DNA from: Gossypium raimondii
Taxonomy: Eukaryota; Streptophyta; Magnoliopsida; Malvales; Malvaceae
Length of the DNA stretch: 64,000 nt
Reading direction: 5' to 3'
Assembly (NCBI RefSeq): GCF_025698545.1
Contig: NC_068575.1
Coordinates: 50,415,980-50,479,979 of the forward strand
In this document: piece by piece, positions 47,320 to 58,785 of the stretch
Layout: the number at the start of each line of letters is the position of its first letter
Position numbering within the stretch: the stretch's first letter is position 1
Position numbers and translations under genes: made by a program
Notes under the pieces: generated by a model
What the model saw: the letters and a program-made list of their open reading frames with translations, nothing else
Database searches by the model: none
Told to the model about the DNA's origin: nothing

Positions 47320-47690
47320 CTACAAGGAGTTGGAGGTAGCGAGTATGAGGATTATCATTAGAAATAACATTGGTTTGATAATGAGAGCAACTTGCCTGGA
47401 ATAGATATGTACCGAATGCGTTGGCGACGAAGGCGTTGGCTAGTACCTAGGCTCTCAGATTTGCTCAAGAGTTAGGATTTTGGGCAATTAAGGTTGAGGG
47501 AGATTTCTTGGTGGTTGTAATGAAGCTCCGAGCGACATGCATTGATCGCTTGAAAATTAATAACCACATATGGGAAGCAAAACAGATTGTGTTTGGTTTT
47601 GAGATATGTAAATTTTAACATATTAAGAGAGGAGGCATCAAGTCACTCACCTGTTGGCTAAAGAGGAGTCCTGCCAAAAACATGATATTT
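47320..47690 (+). pseudogene. LINE-type RNase H remnant
   Basis: Broken frames spell the plant RVT_3/RNase H-like domain. First comes RIIIRNNIGLIMRATCLE near 47346, then NALATKALA with RFAQELGF and KVEGDFLVVVMKLRATCIDR near 47460-47550, and NNHIWEAKQIVFGFEICKF near 47560-47620. A HIKRGG...LAKE-like end follows in another frame near 47620-47670. At least two frameshifts and several stops are present. No reverse transcriptase accompanies it, as in 5'-truncated LINE copies. It lies between the divergent LUH and DeSI genes. Confidence 0.6.
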
Positions 47691-48975
47691 GGTGGGTGGA
47701 GGATGGCCCAGCGGTGATTCAAGGACTAGTGGAGAAAGAAGTCCACTCTTCAAGTCAATTGAGCTCCATCAATACGACGACGGGAGAGGCTAGAAGATCC
47801 AATCATAACAAACAAGGTTAGATTGCTTCAAATCGAAGCGATTCAATACCGATTTTGGATATTTGAAGTGGTTTATGACATGTGTGAGTTGTGAGAGGAA
47901 AGAAAAGTTTTTGTTTTCTTAGATAACTGAGAGTTACAATTATTTTTATTATTTAATAACTTTTTTAGTAATAAATGCATGTAAGGTAAAAAAAAAATTA
48001 AAAATAAATTTATTAATTTTATTTTAATGATATATCATCATCTAGTTATAGTGTATAAAATTATACCATCAAATATTAACTCTATAAATATATCAAATAT
48101 TATAAAACATACATTAATAATATTATATAATATTACAAAGTATGATTTTTTTTAAAATTATATGATGTGGCTATTTTGTAATAAGTAAATACTCTTTTGT
48201 CTTTTATATTAAATTAATGCTACCCCACTATTTGTTTAAGTTTATATAGTACAATATCAATCAATATTTTCATGTTAAAAGAATATTCAACAAAAATAAC
48301 TAAACGTCTTGCATTTGAATCTAAACAATTATTTATCTAGATTTATTGGATAAAAATACTAGGTTGTTTATATATTATTATTTTGAAATTAAAAGTATAA
48401 AAATTTAAAATTTAAAATATATAAATTGATAAAAAGTTTACACCAATAATGAACTAGGCAGAATTTTCCAAATACAAATGTATTTGAATAATTATTGGCC
48501 CTGATTCATTTTAGACATGTTTTAGTAATCTTTTATACTTTTAAAAATTATAAAATTTTAGTTGTTTATATATTTATATAATTTTTAAAAATGGTTATCT
48601 CTCATATTCATAAAATTAATAAGTTTATTTTAAAAATGGCTTTTCGGTTTTTCATTCTTTAAAATTCCGTTAAATTTGTTGTAACTAAAAATCCTAAATT
48701 TGGAATCGTGACAGTGAATTTGCGTCAGATCAGAGAAAAACCATTTAATTTTATTACTATTACCATATTATATTTTCAAAAAGCGCAATTTGGAATTTTT
48801 GGAAAGTAAAGCCAAATACAAGTTCGCTGGCCATAGTGGGTTTTCTTTGCCACGTATGACCAACCGTTACCGTCTCTAAACAGTAATTAAATACGTGTAG
48901 AAAAATGAGTGGATAGTAATTTCTAGAAGGTGATAGAAGACCGCGAACCCGAACTCCGAGATCGTTATAGAGAAT
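47691..48975. other. Intergenic spacer, LUH to DeSI
   Basis: AT-rich in the middle (47930-48720) with no gene. The last 250 bases become GC-richer towards the DeSI transcription start. The antisense open frames at 48760-49058 look like chance frames in a promoter. Confidence 0.45.
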
Positions 48976-49691
48976 CCAAACCCGACCGCCCACCTATAAA
49001 AAAAGCTCTCACGTTCAGTTCCCAGTCTCGCGCAACGGGCCGGAAGGGAAAAGAACATAACTTACCGTGATTCCGCTCTTTCCTCTCAGGTACGCTTCTC
49101 CGTACTGTTTCCTTCCCAAACCATTTTCAAATTTCAAACACTTATTTACCAGATAGTTGTGTTTTCGGTTTGAAATTGAGGAATTTGACTATATATTTAT
49201 TTGTTTGGGGTCGTTCGATTCGATATTGTGGTATTTTAGATCCTGTGTTTGCAATGTGCGGTAAATGTTGATTTCCTGATCTGCAATGAGGGAATTCTGG
49301 AGTGATTGTGAAATATAAATCCATTTGAATTATCTCGAGTGAAATTCTAGGGCTTTTAATTTAAGATGTGTGATTATCTGCGTAAGTAGCTATTTTAGGT
49401 CTAAAATTTTGAATTTTTCGTAGAAAAATACGGGATATTTGCCTTTGCATAACACGAATGAATGTATTGAGATCTTTGTTAAAATGGCACTTGAAAATTT
49501 ATTTGATCTACGGAAAGCCTTGAGAAGCAAAGTCATATATTTGTTCTTCATTGGATGATATAAACAGTTCTTTGCTTGTAAATTTGTCTCACTGGTCTGT
49601 TTGGACAGGTCATCTTCCTCAGTTCTGTTCGAGGGTGCAATAATTCTTTTTCTTCTCTTTCTACCAAGAGCTATCACATTGAACTGCAGGG
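48976..49691 (+). promoter_or_regulatory. DeSI 5' leader with intron
   Basis: CACCTATAAAAAAAGCTC at about 48991-49008 contains a TATA box (TATAAAAA). A leader exon then runs to a good donor (CTCTCAG/GTACGC, exon end 49089). An acceptor (TTGGACAG, ending at 49608) precedes the exon that carries the ATG at 49692. A leader intron of about 520 bp is typical for constitutive plant genes. Confidence 0.6.
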
Positions 49692-51994
49692 ATGGCTGAG
49701 GTATCGAATTCTCCTCATTTATTTCGACTTATGTTTGATTCTTTCCTTTGCTCTGTTATATTTTCTTTGCCTTTTAGCACCTATTTTTACAGTATGCTTT
49801 TTGAGGATTTTATTTGGCTTGGTAAATGTTTTGTCGAAGTCTGTGGACTAATAGTGACTTCGAACCGGTGACAGGAGGGTCAAAAAGTTATCTTGAATGT
49901 GTACGACTTGAGCCAAGGACTTGCTCGGCAGCTTTCAATGACCTTATTAGGGAAGCCTATTGAGGGAATATGGTAAGCATTTAGTTTGAAGGGGAAAGAA
50001 ATTTGTCATGTCTTTTTTCACAAAAGCTACGGATTGTTTCAATGAACTGTGTACTGTAAATATACAATCCACGCATAAGCTCACTTTAATATTGTTAAAT
50101 AAGTAAAAAGAACTCCAAATTTAATGGAGTCGGTGAATAAACAAATAGAGCCTCCATCTACTGGAAAGTTTAGAAGCATATATTATAAACTAGTAAACAA
50201 CTTAAATTAATAAACTAATTCCTTGTATGGGAAGAACCTATTTTTCATACTATTTATCGAACTTTGACTAAAAATTCCTTTCATTATTCATAGGAGTTTG
50301 TAGGTAGTTTTTTTTATTTTACCCGTTTTATGCTGTTGAGTCCGGCAGTTTTTCATCTTTATCTGATTTTGGCTTGTAACCTGTTGCATCTTCATTTCAA
50401 TATCAGATATGTTGGGCCTTGGTAGTGAATGTTAGCATTTTTTTTTTTCTCACCTTATTTTCTTAACTCAGGCTTGAAACTTATGTTTCGATGGTTTGTA
50501 CATACTCTTTCCCTCTTTTTCAGTTGAGTTATTTTACTTATCTTTGTCACATGAAGTCTTCTATTTCCCATTGCAGACTTGGAAATTGAATGGGGTTTAC
50601 AGTTGCATTGCTTGATGCACATTTTCTTACTTGGGTTTATTAAATTCTGTTTGCTTGATAGGCACACTGGAGTTGTGGTTTATGGCAATGAATACTATTT
50701 TGGCGGAGGAATCCAACATTCTCCTGCTGGGACGACACCATATGGGACACCAATTAGAGTGATCGATTTAGGAGTCACTCATGTGCCTAAGGATGTGTTT
50801 GAGATGTATTTGCAGGAGATTAGTCCCCGCTACACTGCTGAGACCTATAGTTTGCTCACCCACAATTGCAACAACTTCAGTAATGAGGTTGGCCAATTTT
50901 TAGTTGGTTCCAACATTCCGGACTATATTTTGCAGCTACCTAATGAAGTTATGAGCAGTCCGATGGGTGCACTTTTAAGTAAGTCATCATCTACCTTTGA
51001 GTTTTACTTCATTCATTGTATCTGTTTGATGAAGCCCCGAGGCAGATATGCTGTTGGGACATCTTAACCCTTTTCGTGTTAATCATAGTAGATTATAGTG
51101 GTTAGTATTTTCCCTAAACGGGATTGGCTTACTAGTACCTTCCATCCAGTATTGTGATTTTTTATTTCCTTGAATGAAACTTCTCATCTTGCCCGAAAAT
51201 TGCTAAACTAACATGCTTGATAGTTGATAGGATAAAATTGTATTCCATGATGAATGTGATCCATTTCTTTTTGGTCTTTTCCTCCTCACAAGAGGCATAG
51301 TAAATATACCTGGACCTCCCAACCACAGTTTTTGTTTTCAGCAAAAACAGATGCTTCCTTTTCTTTCATGGTCTAATTGAATGGTTTCTGGAACCAGACT
51401 TGTTAACTGTTGTGCCTCGTCAATGAACATTGCTGGTTAGTTCAAAGTTTTAGGAGCTACTTTTCAGGTTATGGAGTATGCGTAGGATTGTATTAAATTT
51501 GTCTTTTCATCCTCCTCGAATTATGAAACTTTATCTAATACAAGTTTGTTTATACAGTGCCCATGATACAGAATCTGGAGACAACTTTGAGGGCTGGTGC
51601 TGTTCCTCAAGTACCCCAATTCAGGCCTTCTGTGTCTGCTCAGTCATCCCAGTCCACAACCATCAGTGTGAACGGGTCCTCCATTAGTAGTCAGCCAAAA
51701 GAGGTAGACAATAAGGTGAAAGATGGGGAGCAACCAAAATCTGAAGAAGTCAAGACATCAGAAAAGACAGTACCACCTTCTAAACCAACCGGCACACAGG
51801 AAAAATCAAAAAACAATGGAGCTGCAGCAGACCCTCTTGGAGATGCTCGAGCCAAGGTCCAAGAGGAGATAACCCGTGAATTTGCCGCAATCATGGCGAG
51901 TGGAACATTGCGAGCTAGTGAGGCAGCAGCACTAGCAACTAGGAAGGTGATGCAGAAATATGGACACTTGAATGTTGCTATGCAACAAAGTTAG
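49692..51994 (+). CDS. DeSI-type PPPDE isopeptidase
   Basis: Coding exons 49692-49700, 49875-49972, 50662-50978 and 51558-51994 join to 286 aa. The PPPDE domain covers about residues 6-140. Both catalytic residues are visible: His37 in GIWHTGVVVYGNEYYFGGGI and Cys105 in LTHNCNNFSNEVGQFL, with DYILQLP closing the domain. The DeSI family are papain-fold thiol proteases that remove SUMO or ubiquitin from target proteins; which one this plant member prefers is not shown by sequence. The C-terminal part is Ser/Lys/Glu-rich and probably unstructured, ending in a helical segment (EEITREFAAIMASGTLRASE) conserved in plant relatives. The first coding exon has only three codons (Met-Ala-Glu). The gene converges on the transporter gene; I recall both as neighbours in Arabidopsis (AT3G07090 and AT3G07080). 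Confidence 0.93.
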
Positions 51995-54352
51995 CAGCAG
52001 AAAAAAAAAAGGAATTTTTTTTTGTAAGTCCTGCATTTACCTTTGGGAATCTGGATCTGGCCAAAAATGAAATCATTTTATGATAACTATTCAACTTGTT
52101 TTTGAAAAATGACTTGAATTTTCCTAAATTAAATGATTGGAATTGTGAAGATCTCAAAGACAGTAAGGTTTGCTTGCACTGTATTGCATACAACAAACAA
52201 ATTTGTTGGGACTTTGCTGGGCGCCCTGTTACTATGAGTAGCGCAGTAGTTTCCAGCTATATAAACGATATCCAGTGGACTTGTGTGTCTAATGGAATAA
52301 ATCTAAACATTTTTTAAATAAGAATCAGAACTTATAGGCCAACCTGTGTTGTTAAAACGTAAATTATACATAAACTAATTTACCAAGGTAAGTACAAAAA
52401 AAATTACAAAAATAAATACTAGAATATTTTAATTTAAATTTTAATAAATATATTTTTATTTAAAACTATATATTTTAAAGAAATCTAAAAAAGGTTAGAT
52501 TTTCAATTGATGAGAAGTTAATAAATAATAGAGATTAATTAAGAAAATAACGATACTGTACACTAGCTGAAAATTGAAACAATATAATATTTAAAAATAT
52601 TTATAACATAAAAGGTAATTAATAAAATAAAAGATTTTAAAGTTTCCAGATAAAGATTTTTTAACGAAGTTATATGTAGTGGACTCTTTTCTTAATTGAA
52701 ATAGTTATAAGTTCTTGAAATAAATAAATTAAATTTTCCTAAATTTATATAATATCACATATCTATATTAGTTTTTCCATATTTGTTTGAAGTTAACTCA
52801 TGGAATTAACTTATTCAACTTTTTCATTAACAGTATGGATATTGGTAATTCATTTAGTGATTGGATTTAGATATAATAACATATAAATGATATGTTCCGG
52901 TAATCATCATAATGTCAGAAATTTTAATAAATTAAATTCAATTATAGTTTTCTAAACAAGTACATGATTAAATTTAGGATAAATATTAAACTTATACATT
53001 AACTTTAATACAATTTGCAATCTTATATAGTAACTTTAATTTTGGTTTAATTTTCATATTTCACTAATTTCATTATCTATATGGTGCAATTTTCACCTAA
53101 TAAATTTATTAAGATTTTTCCCCAAATTTTTTTAATCTAGATAAAATAATTTAAATTTATTTGTTTGTTTTTAACTTAATAAAATATCATGTAAGCAATT
53201 TACACATGACTTAAAGGAAAATTGTGTCTCATAGATAGGTTAGTGAAATGTGAAAATTAAACTAAAATTAAAGTTTGATGTATACAAATGTACCAAATTA
53301 AATTTGAAGTTGATGTTCAATATTGCAAATTGTATCGAAGTTATTTTATACAACAACAATAGTATTTTAATTTAGAACATAAACTTCATTTTTTAAAATA
53401 TAATTATTTGTTATTTTACTAATTTAGTTTAAATTATTTAAAAAACAATTTTCAATACATTTTGATATACTAAATATTTAGCCAAGTAATTATTATAAAT
53501 TATTTATATTAATTTTAACTAAATTGCATAGGATTTTAATTAACCAATAATGTCAAAAGAATATATATTTAATGTTAGAAAGGGTATAGCTCAACCAGAA
53601 ATGCTAAGTAATAAAAATAAATTGCATAGTTAACTTTATTAATAATCGTAATGTTAAATACTTTATTAGACAAATTACTTGTTAGAAAAGAAAATTTTCA
53701 AGTATTATGAATACATTTTTATAATAATTAATGTTTTTTAATTTAAATTATATAATTACGTAATTATAATTTATACTATAAAAAATACAAATTACAGTCT
53801 TCTTATCAACCAGTATGAAGAACTAAAATTCTTTATGGTAATCACCGCCTATAAATTACCAATCAGCAGAATATAGAAAATGTAAACAACAGCCCATAGG
53901 ATGGTTCAACAGAAGAGAGGGGCATAGCTTTTCTTTGCTTGGCTTTCAATCTTCAATAACCCTATTTCCTTGTTGATCTGAATTTTTTAATTATCATACT
54001 AAACACACCAAAATGTTACTACTTTTTAATTACGATAAACATGATACATTTTGGATTGATCTGTGAGAGTCAAAAGATTAAGTTCACTCTCGACATATCA
54101 GGGACTCACTAAAATCCACATCATCCAATTTAAACGTAACATCATAAAACAATGATCAATTCTCCCCAAAATTTATTTTTTAATAAAAAAATAAAAGGAC
54201 TAAATTCATTTAAATGGGAATAGAGAGGACTAAATCAGTAGTATTATAATAGTAAAGATTCAAATTTTAACCTAAGAAAACAATATAGGCTCAAAATAAT
54301 TACCTTGTGGTAACTTTACAGCAGCAACTGGAATAACAACAACAATGACGCG
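51995..54352. other. Spacer between convergent DeSI and transporter genes
   Basis: The first 300 bases hold the DeSI 3' untranslated region. The rest is AT-rich, with one MITE-like inverted repeat at about 52975-53345 and no coding sequence. The transporter 3' untranslated region probably extends into about 53800-54352. Confidence 0.5.
52975..53345. mobile_element. MITE with long inverted repeats
   Basis: The left part ('AACTTTAATACAATTTGCAA', then 'TTAATTTTCATATTTCACTAA') is the inverted form of the right part ('TTAGTGAAATGTGAAAATTAA', then 'TTGCAAATTGTATCGAAGTT'). The size is about 370 bp. It is non-coding and AT-rich. Confidence 0.65.
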
Positions 54353-56649
54353 TTAGTCAATAGGAATTGTTTCTTGGAGAGGCAATGGTGTATGCTCTTG
54401 ATTAGCTAAAGTAATATTTTCATTCTCTAATTCAATTGTAGTTTCTTTATATCTACAAAAAACATCAGAAGGGATGTTGATTCCCGCGAAACCAATCATC
54501 ACGGCCACAGCTCCCAGGTAATCCATGAGATGAGGAGCGTTGCCGATTATCGTATCGACGATGGCTGCCAATGGCACTTGAATAGTAAGACCAGCCGTTG
54601 CTACTGTTGTTGTGGTAAGAAGAACAGCTTTCGCCCATAAATAATCACTCAGCACATTGTCCAACAAACCTATGCATGATGAAGACATGAATCAGGTATG
54701 GGCATCATAGTGCAAAAGACAGTTAATCTGCTAGGAGAGAGAATCGATAATAGTGGTAAAATGAAATTTGTATCGCTTTATCAAGGAAGTCAAATGAAAT
54801 GATCCATCAAGCTGCCTTTTATATCTAAATGCATACATGATTGTTTTCTGCAACATGTGCAGGTTCCTATGATGTTGTGCAGTCATGAAAGGCAGCGAGG
54901 AACATGAGATTATGGCAAAGTTTTGATATGGCATACAGCCACATTTATTCTTCTTTTTCCGATTATGCCTACTTTTAAATGATTAAGACTTGAAACAACA
55001 ATATAATTCAGGGATGTATAAGAAAGTCAATACCCTATGTAACTTGAATATTATTTATGCACAAACAGTGTCAATACGCTCTTTACATAATTTCGAGCCA
55101 TCAGTGTCGCAATGTGATTGACAATGAGGACTTAAGCCGTTCGTGCACAAACAGTTTCATATCCAACCAATTCTTAGAACATTAGTGCAAGTTAAGCACA
55201 GTTTTCCACACAATAAATGCTCTGTGCCCCATCAGCTCCCATATAAATTATAAACGAGCAGTTTGGAAAGGAGAAATCCATAAAAAGGTTCTCAAAAGGA
55301 AGGATGATGACAAAAAGGTAAGCAAACCCCATAAAGGCACTAATATTTCCTAGTATACAAACAAATCTGACAAGGCATCACCTTAAAAAACAGTGAAATA
55401 CAACCTAGCCAATAAACACCAAGCAAAAATGTCACCTACATATGCAGATACATAAAGTCATGCACCTTTTCCTATATATGCAGACAAATTAGGTAGATAA
55501 ATTTAATAATTTCATCAGTTAAGAGAAAAAAAGTAACTGAAAGACAAAGTAAAATACAAACCTTTTCCTATAATCAGGCCAAACTGCTTCCAGGATAATG
55601 TGTTGAGAGACTCTAGCTTGGTGACATTGAGTATAAGAGCCACGGGAAGGAATATTAATACATTGAAAAGCCCTAGAAATCCCAGGAATTGTGCCATGCT
55701 GGCATGACCACTCTTTTCATCATTATCAGGCAACTGTTTACGAATAAGTGTAACGTATATAGCATAGAAAGCAGCGGAGAGAAGAGCCAGAATGTCTCCA
55801 AGAACAGGGTTTGAAGCAATTATTCTTAGATTCTTGGAGTTACTTGAGTCACCCAAGCTGACAATAATGGTTCCTGCCATGCAAAGGAGGACACTTACAA
55901 GCTTTATCCAAGTGAACTTCTCACCCAAGAATGCCAAAGATACCAAAAACGTGAAAAGGCTGGACGCACTACTTAAGATGGTGTTAGACTGCAGACAACA
56001 AATGAAAGTAAATTATCCGACAAACATGTGTAAAACCTGAACAAATACAAACATTGAGAACATGCATTATGCTTACTGTTACAGTAGTATACTTCAATGA
56101 GAGATTAAAAGTCAGTTGAGCAAGAAACCAAAATGGGCTTATTGACAGGCTAACTTTAGCCACTCTAGTACGTGTCCATCGCCCTTTTGCATCTAAGCCC
56201 ATGTCAGCAACTTCACCTTGTTCAGGCAAAGTCTTAATATGCTCAATGGAATCATTTTCCGATTGTGAACCATCTGGGATCTCGTGACTAATTTCTCCTT
56301 CTTCCGCAAGTGAGAATCGACTTGATCCATCCTCTCTTGTACCTAAAACACCCTCTGCAAGAAGGATAGCTTGCTCTGATCCTCCCAACTCTTGTAAATG
56401 ACTTCGTCTATTTCTCCAGAACATTAAACTTCCACAATTATCTTCCACATACCGTCCAATTTCAACCAAGGGAATGTAAAGAAGGAATAAGGCATTGCAA
56501 ATGTATGTTATAAGAAATGGTGAAACACCTGCATCAACAACAGACTGTACCACAAAACTAGCAGAAATCCATATAGACGCGACGGCCAATATGTAAAACA
56601 AACCTAAGCCCCACCTCCAAGCTTCACTTTTCATTTCTCTCGAAGTCAT
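54353..56649 (-). CDS. SLC35F/EamA-type nucleotide-sugar-transporter-like protein
   Basis: Three coding exons on the minus strand (56649-56077, 55988-55562, 54669-54353) make 438 aa. The protein has the ten-helix drug/metabolite transporter plan: two N-terminal helices (FYILAVASIWISASFVVQSV and a second near residues 43-60), then a long charged cytosolic loop (about residues 65-155), then about eight helices with the EamA-like motifs SNTILSSASSLFTFLVSLAF and TAGLTIQVPLAAIVDTI. The C-terminus is acidic. The closest group is SLC35F5 and yeast THI74-type proteins. Substrates in this group are mostly unknown, so none is assigned. It probably acts in a Golgi, vacuolar or other endomembrane. The start is the first Met of the open frame (MTSREMKSEAWRWGLGL). 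Intron 2 is 892 bp. Confidence 0.9.
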
Positions 56650-57260
56650 TTATGGATCAAACTACCTCCCAAAGTCACAATCATTCCAGAAAATAGATCA
56701 AAAACCAATCACCGAACTTCAAATTCTAGATTCCCCATAGAGGAGGGAGCTCTTGAAAATGTAATATCCAAATATCAATAATTCACATAAAATTCGAAGC
56801 TTGCCTGGAAAAAAAAACAAAAAAGAAAAGAAAATAAGCAAACCGTGGGGAAGATTGCAACAGAATGTAATTCTAAGGTTAAAATCACATTAAGAAAAAA
56901 CAAAATAATAGAGATTAAAAGGAGAACCCATTCGCAAGTTCGTCAAATCTGGGTGAGTAATTATCCAATCATGCCAGCAAAATTAGAAATACAGATTAGA
57001 ACTAACATCAAAATGCAATCAATTCTTTTTTAGAAAAAGGAAATGATAATCCTAACAAATAAGATGCGGAACAATAATTTACCTGCCCCCCCCCCCCAAG
57101 AATCGAATGCTTTATATATATATATATGTTCTATATTTTCAGTGTCTAACAGATTTGCTTCTATCCCACTTCCCAGGTTTTCTGATTCTGAATTGTTTTT
57201 CAGATTCAGTTGTATAGAAGAAGAATGATTGTCGAGAACCAAACAGGGAGCTTCTGGCCC
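56650..57260 (-). promoter_or_regulatory. Transporter 5' leader with putative intron
   Basis: On the minus strand a donor GCAG/GTAAAT (exon end 57083) and an acceptor TTTTTTCCAG just before GCAAGCTTCG (about 56807) suggest a leader intron of roughly 275 bp. A run of 12 C (57086-57097; G12 in the transcript) sits two bases from the donor. A TA microsatellite follows at about 57114-57127. Confidence 0.5.
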
Positions 57261-57436
57261 AATTTATTAGGTCTTTGTGGCCCAAACTAAGATTTTTGTC
57301 TTCTCTTGATCCTTTGATCTCTCTTTTTACATTCGTCGGTTTTGTTGATCTCGAATCTTTATAACAAAAATGTCAAACAGTGAGCTGGTTGAAAATCTTT
57401 TTCAACCCCGCCACTATCTTGCTTTATTATTTTCTT
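57261..57436. other. Transporter promoter-proximal DNA
   Basis: Short unique stretch between the leader and a MITE. No distinct motif was chosen. Confidence 0.35.
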
Positions 57437-57967
57437 TTGGTTAAATTCGTTTATTAGTCCCTATGCTTTGAGAAAGTTATAGATTTAGTCAGTGTACTTT
57501 CCAAATCAGCGAATTTTAGTTTTGTACTTTTTGAAATTTGTAATTTTAGTTTTAATCCAAATAATATCAGTTAAATCTGTTTGATTAAATTCAATTGCTA
57601 GCCTTGCACTATGCGTACATTTGTAGGTTTAGTCTATATTCTCAAATTGAATCATTCTAAGTCCTTATACTTTTCAAAATTGAAATTTTGATTTTGATGC
57701 AAGTGATAGTAATTAACCTATTAGTTAGATTTTAGTGATTAATATGTGAAAATAACAAGTTGACATAGCATTACATATATGATAATAAGTTTAGCGCGTC
57801 GATTTTGGAAATAACAGAAATTAACTTAATGAATTTAACAATTATCATTTGGTAAGGACTGAAATTTTAAATTCTGAAAAGTACGTGGACTAAAATAAAC
57901 AAATTAAAGTATAGAAATTAAATCTGTAACTTTCACAAAAGTGCAGGGACTGATAACAGAATTTAAC
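57437..57967. mobile_element. MITE with long inverted repeats
   Basis: The left end GGTTAAATTCGTTTATTAGT (then CCCTATGCTTTGAGAAAGTT) pairs with the inverted right end GGTTAAATTCTGTTATCAGT (then CCCTGCACTTTTGTGAAAGTT). Arms exceed 100 bp with some mismatches. The size is 531 bp. It is non-coding. A similar half-element appears inside the hAT-like transposon at about 17690-17820. Confidence 0.7.
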
Positions 57968-58785
57968 CTTCTCTTATTTTATTTTATTTTATGTTTTTAG
58001 GCTAAAACACCTTTAAAAACTACTATTAATTAAAATAACCAATTAAATTTCTTAGGTAATGGAACCCGTGATTGATTATATTGACGTTAAAATAAATTAT
58101 CAAATCAATCAGATAATGACATTAGATTTAGGTGTAATATAATATTTTCTCATAAAAATCATTGAAAATTATAAAAACCAAAACAAAATTAAAAATTATT
58201 AATATTTAAAATATTTAAAGAAAAATTTTAAGTTATATAAACTTATAAAAATAAAACTTATAAATATTATAAAATATTAAAATTTAAAAATTCTAATCAG
58301 TTATAAAAATATATAAAATTAACAAAACATATTTAAATTTTTAATAAAAATATAAAACCATAAAATATTATAAAATGTATTAAAATTAACATAAAATTAT
58401 AAAAAGACTATAAAACTTAAACCAAAATTTACAAGAGTATCAACCCGTAAAAGCTATTAGACTGAATATTCAAGTCCGAGTCCAACTATATTTTGATCGG
58501 ATCTAATCTTTTATCCAAACTCATTTTTTATACCTAATATTTTTATTTAAAGCATCTCAAATTTCATGCAAAAGTTGGGAGTTTGGATGGATAATATGGC
58601 TAATAAACAGATTTACTGCAAAGTAAAGGTTTATTATATATTTATATATCTCAAATTTATAAATTTTGTTACACTGTGTGCATGATCACAAAAATACAGT
58701 ATAAAATAAAACAGCAGAATTAAACAATAGTATTTTACAGTAGTATTATGCACTCCTCGTGTTTGTATGAATGTCTGCGAAAATT
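57968..58785. other. AT-rich spacer and kinase 3' region
   Basis: AT-rich with many TATAAAA words and no gene. The last 150-200 bases probably include the 3' untranslated region of the kinase gene. Confidence 0.5.

Noticed and set aside
51691-51894. Minus-strand frame opposite the DeSI last exon
   Set aside because: Antisense shadow; the plus-strand frame joins correctly to the PPPDE exons.
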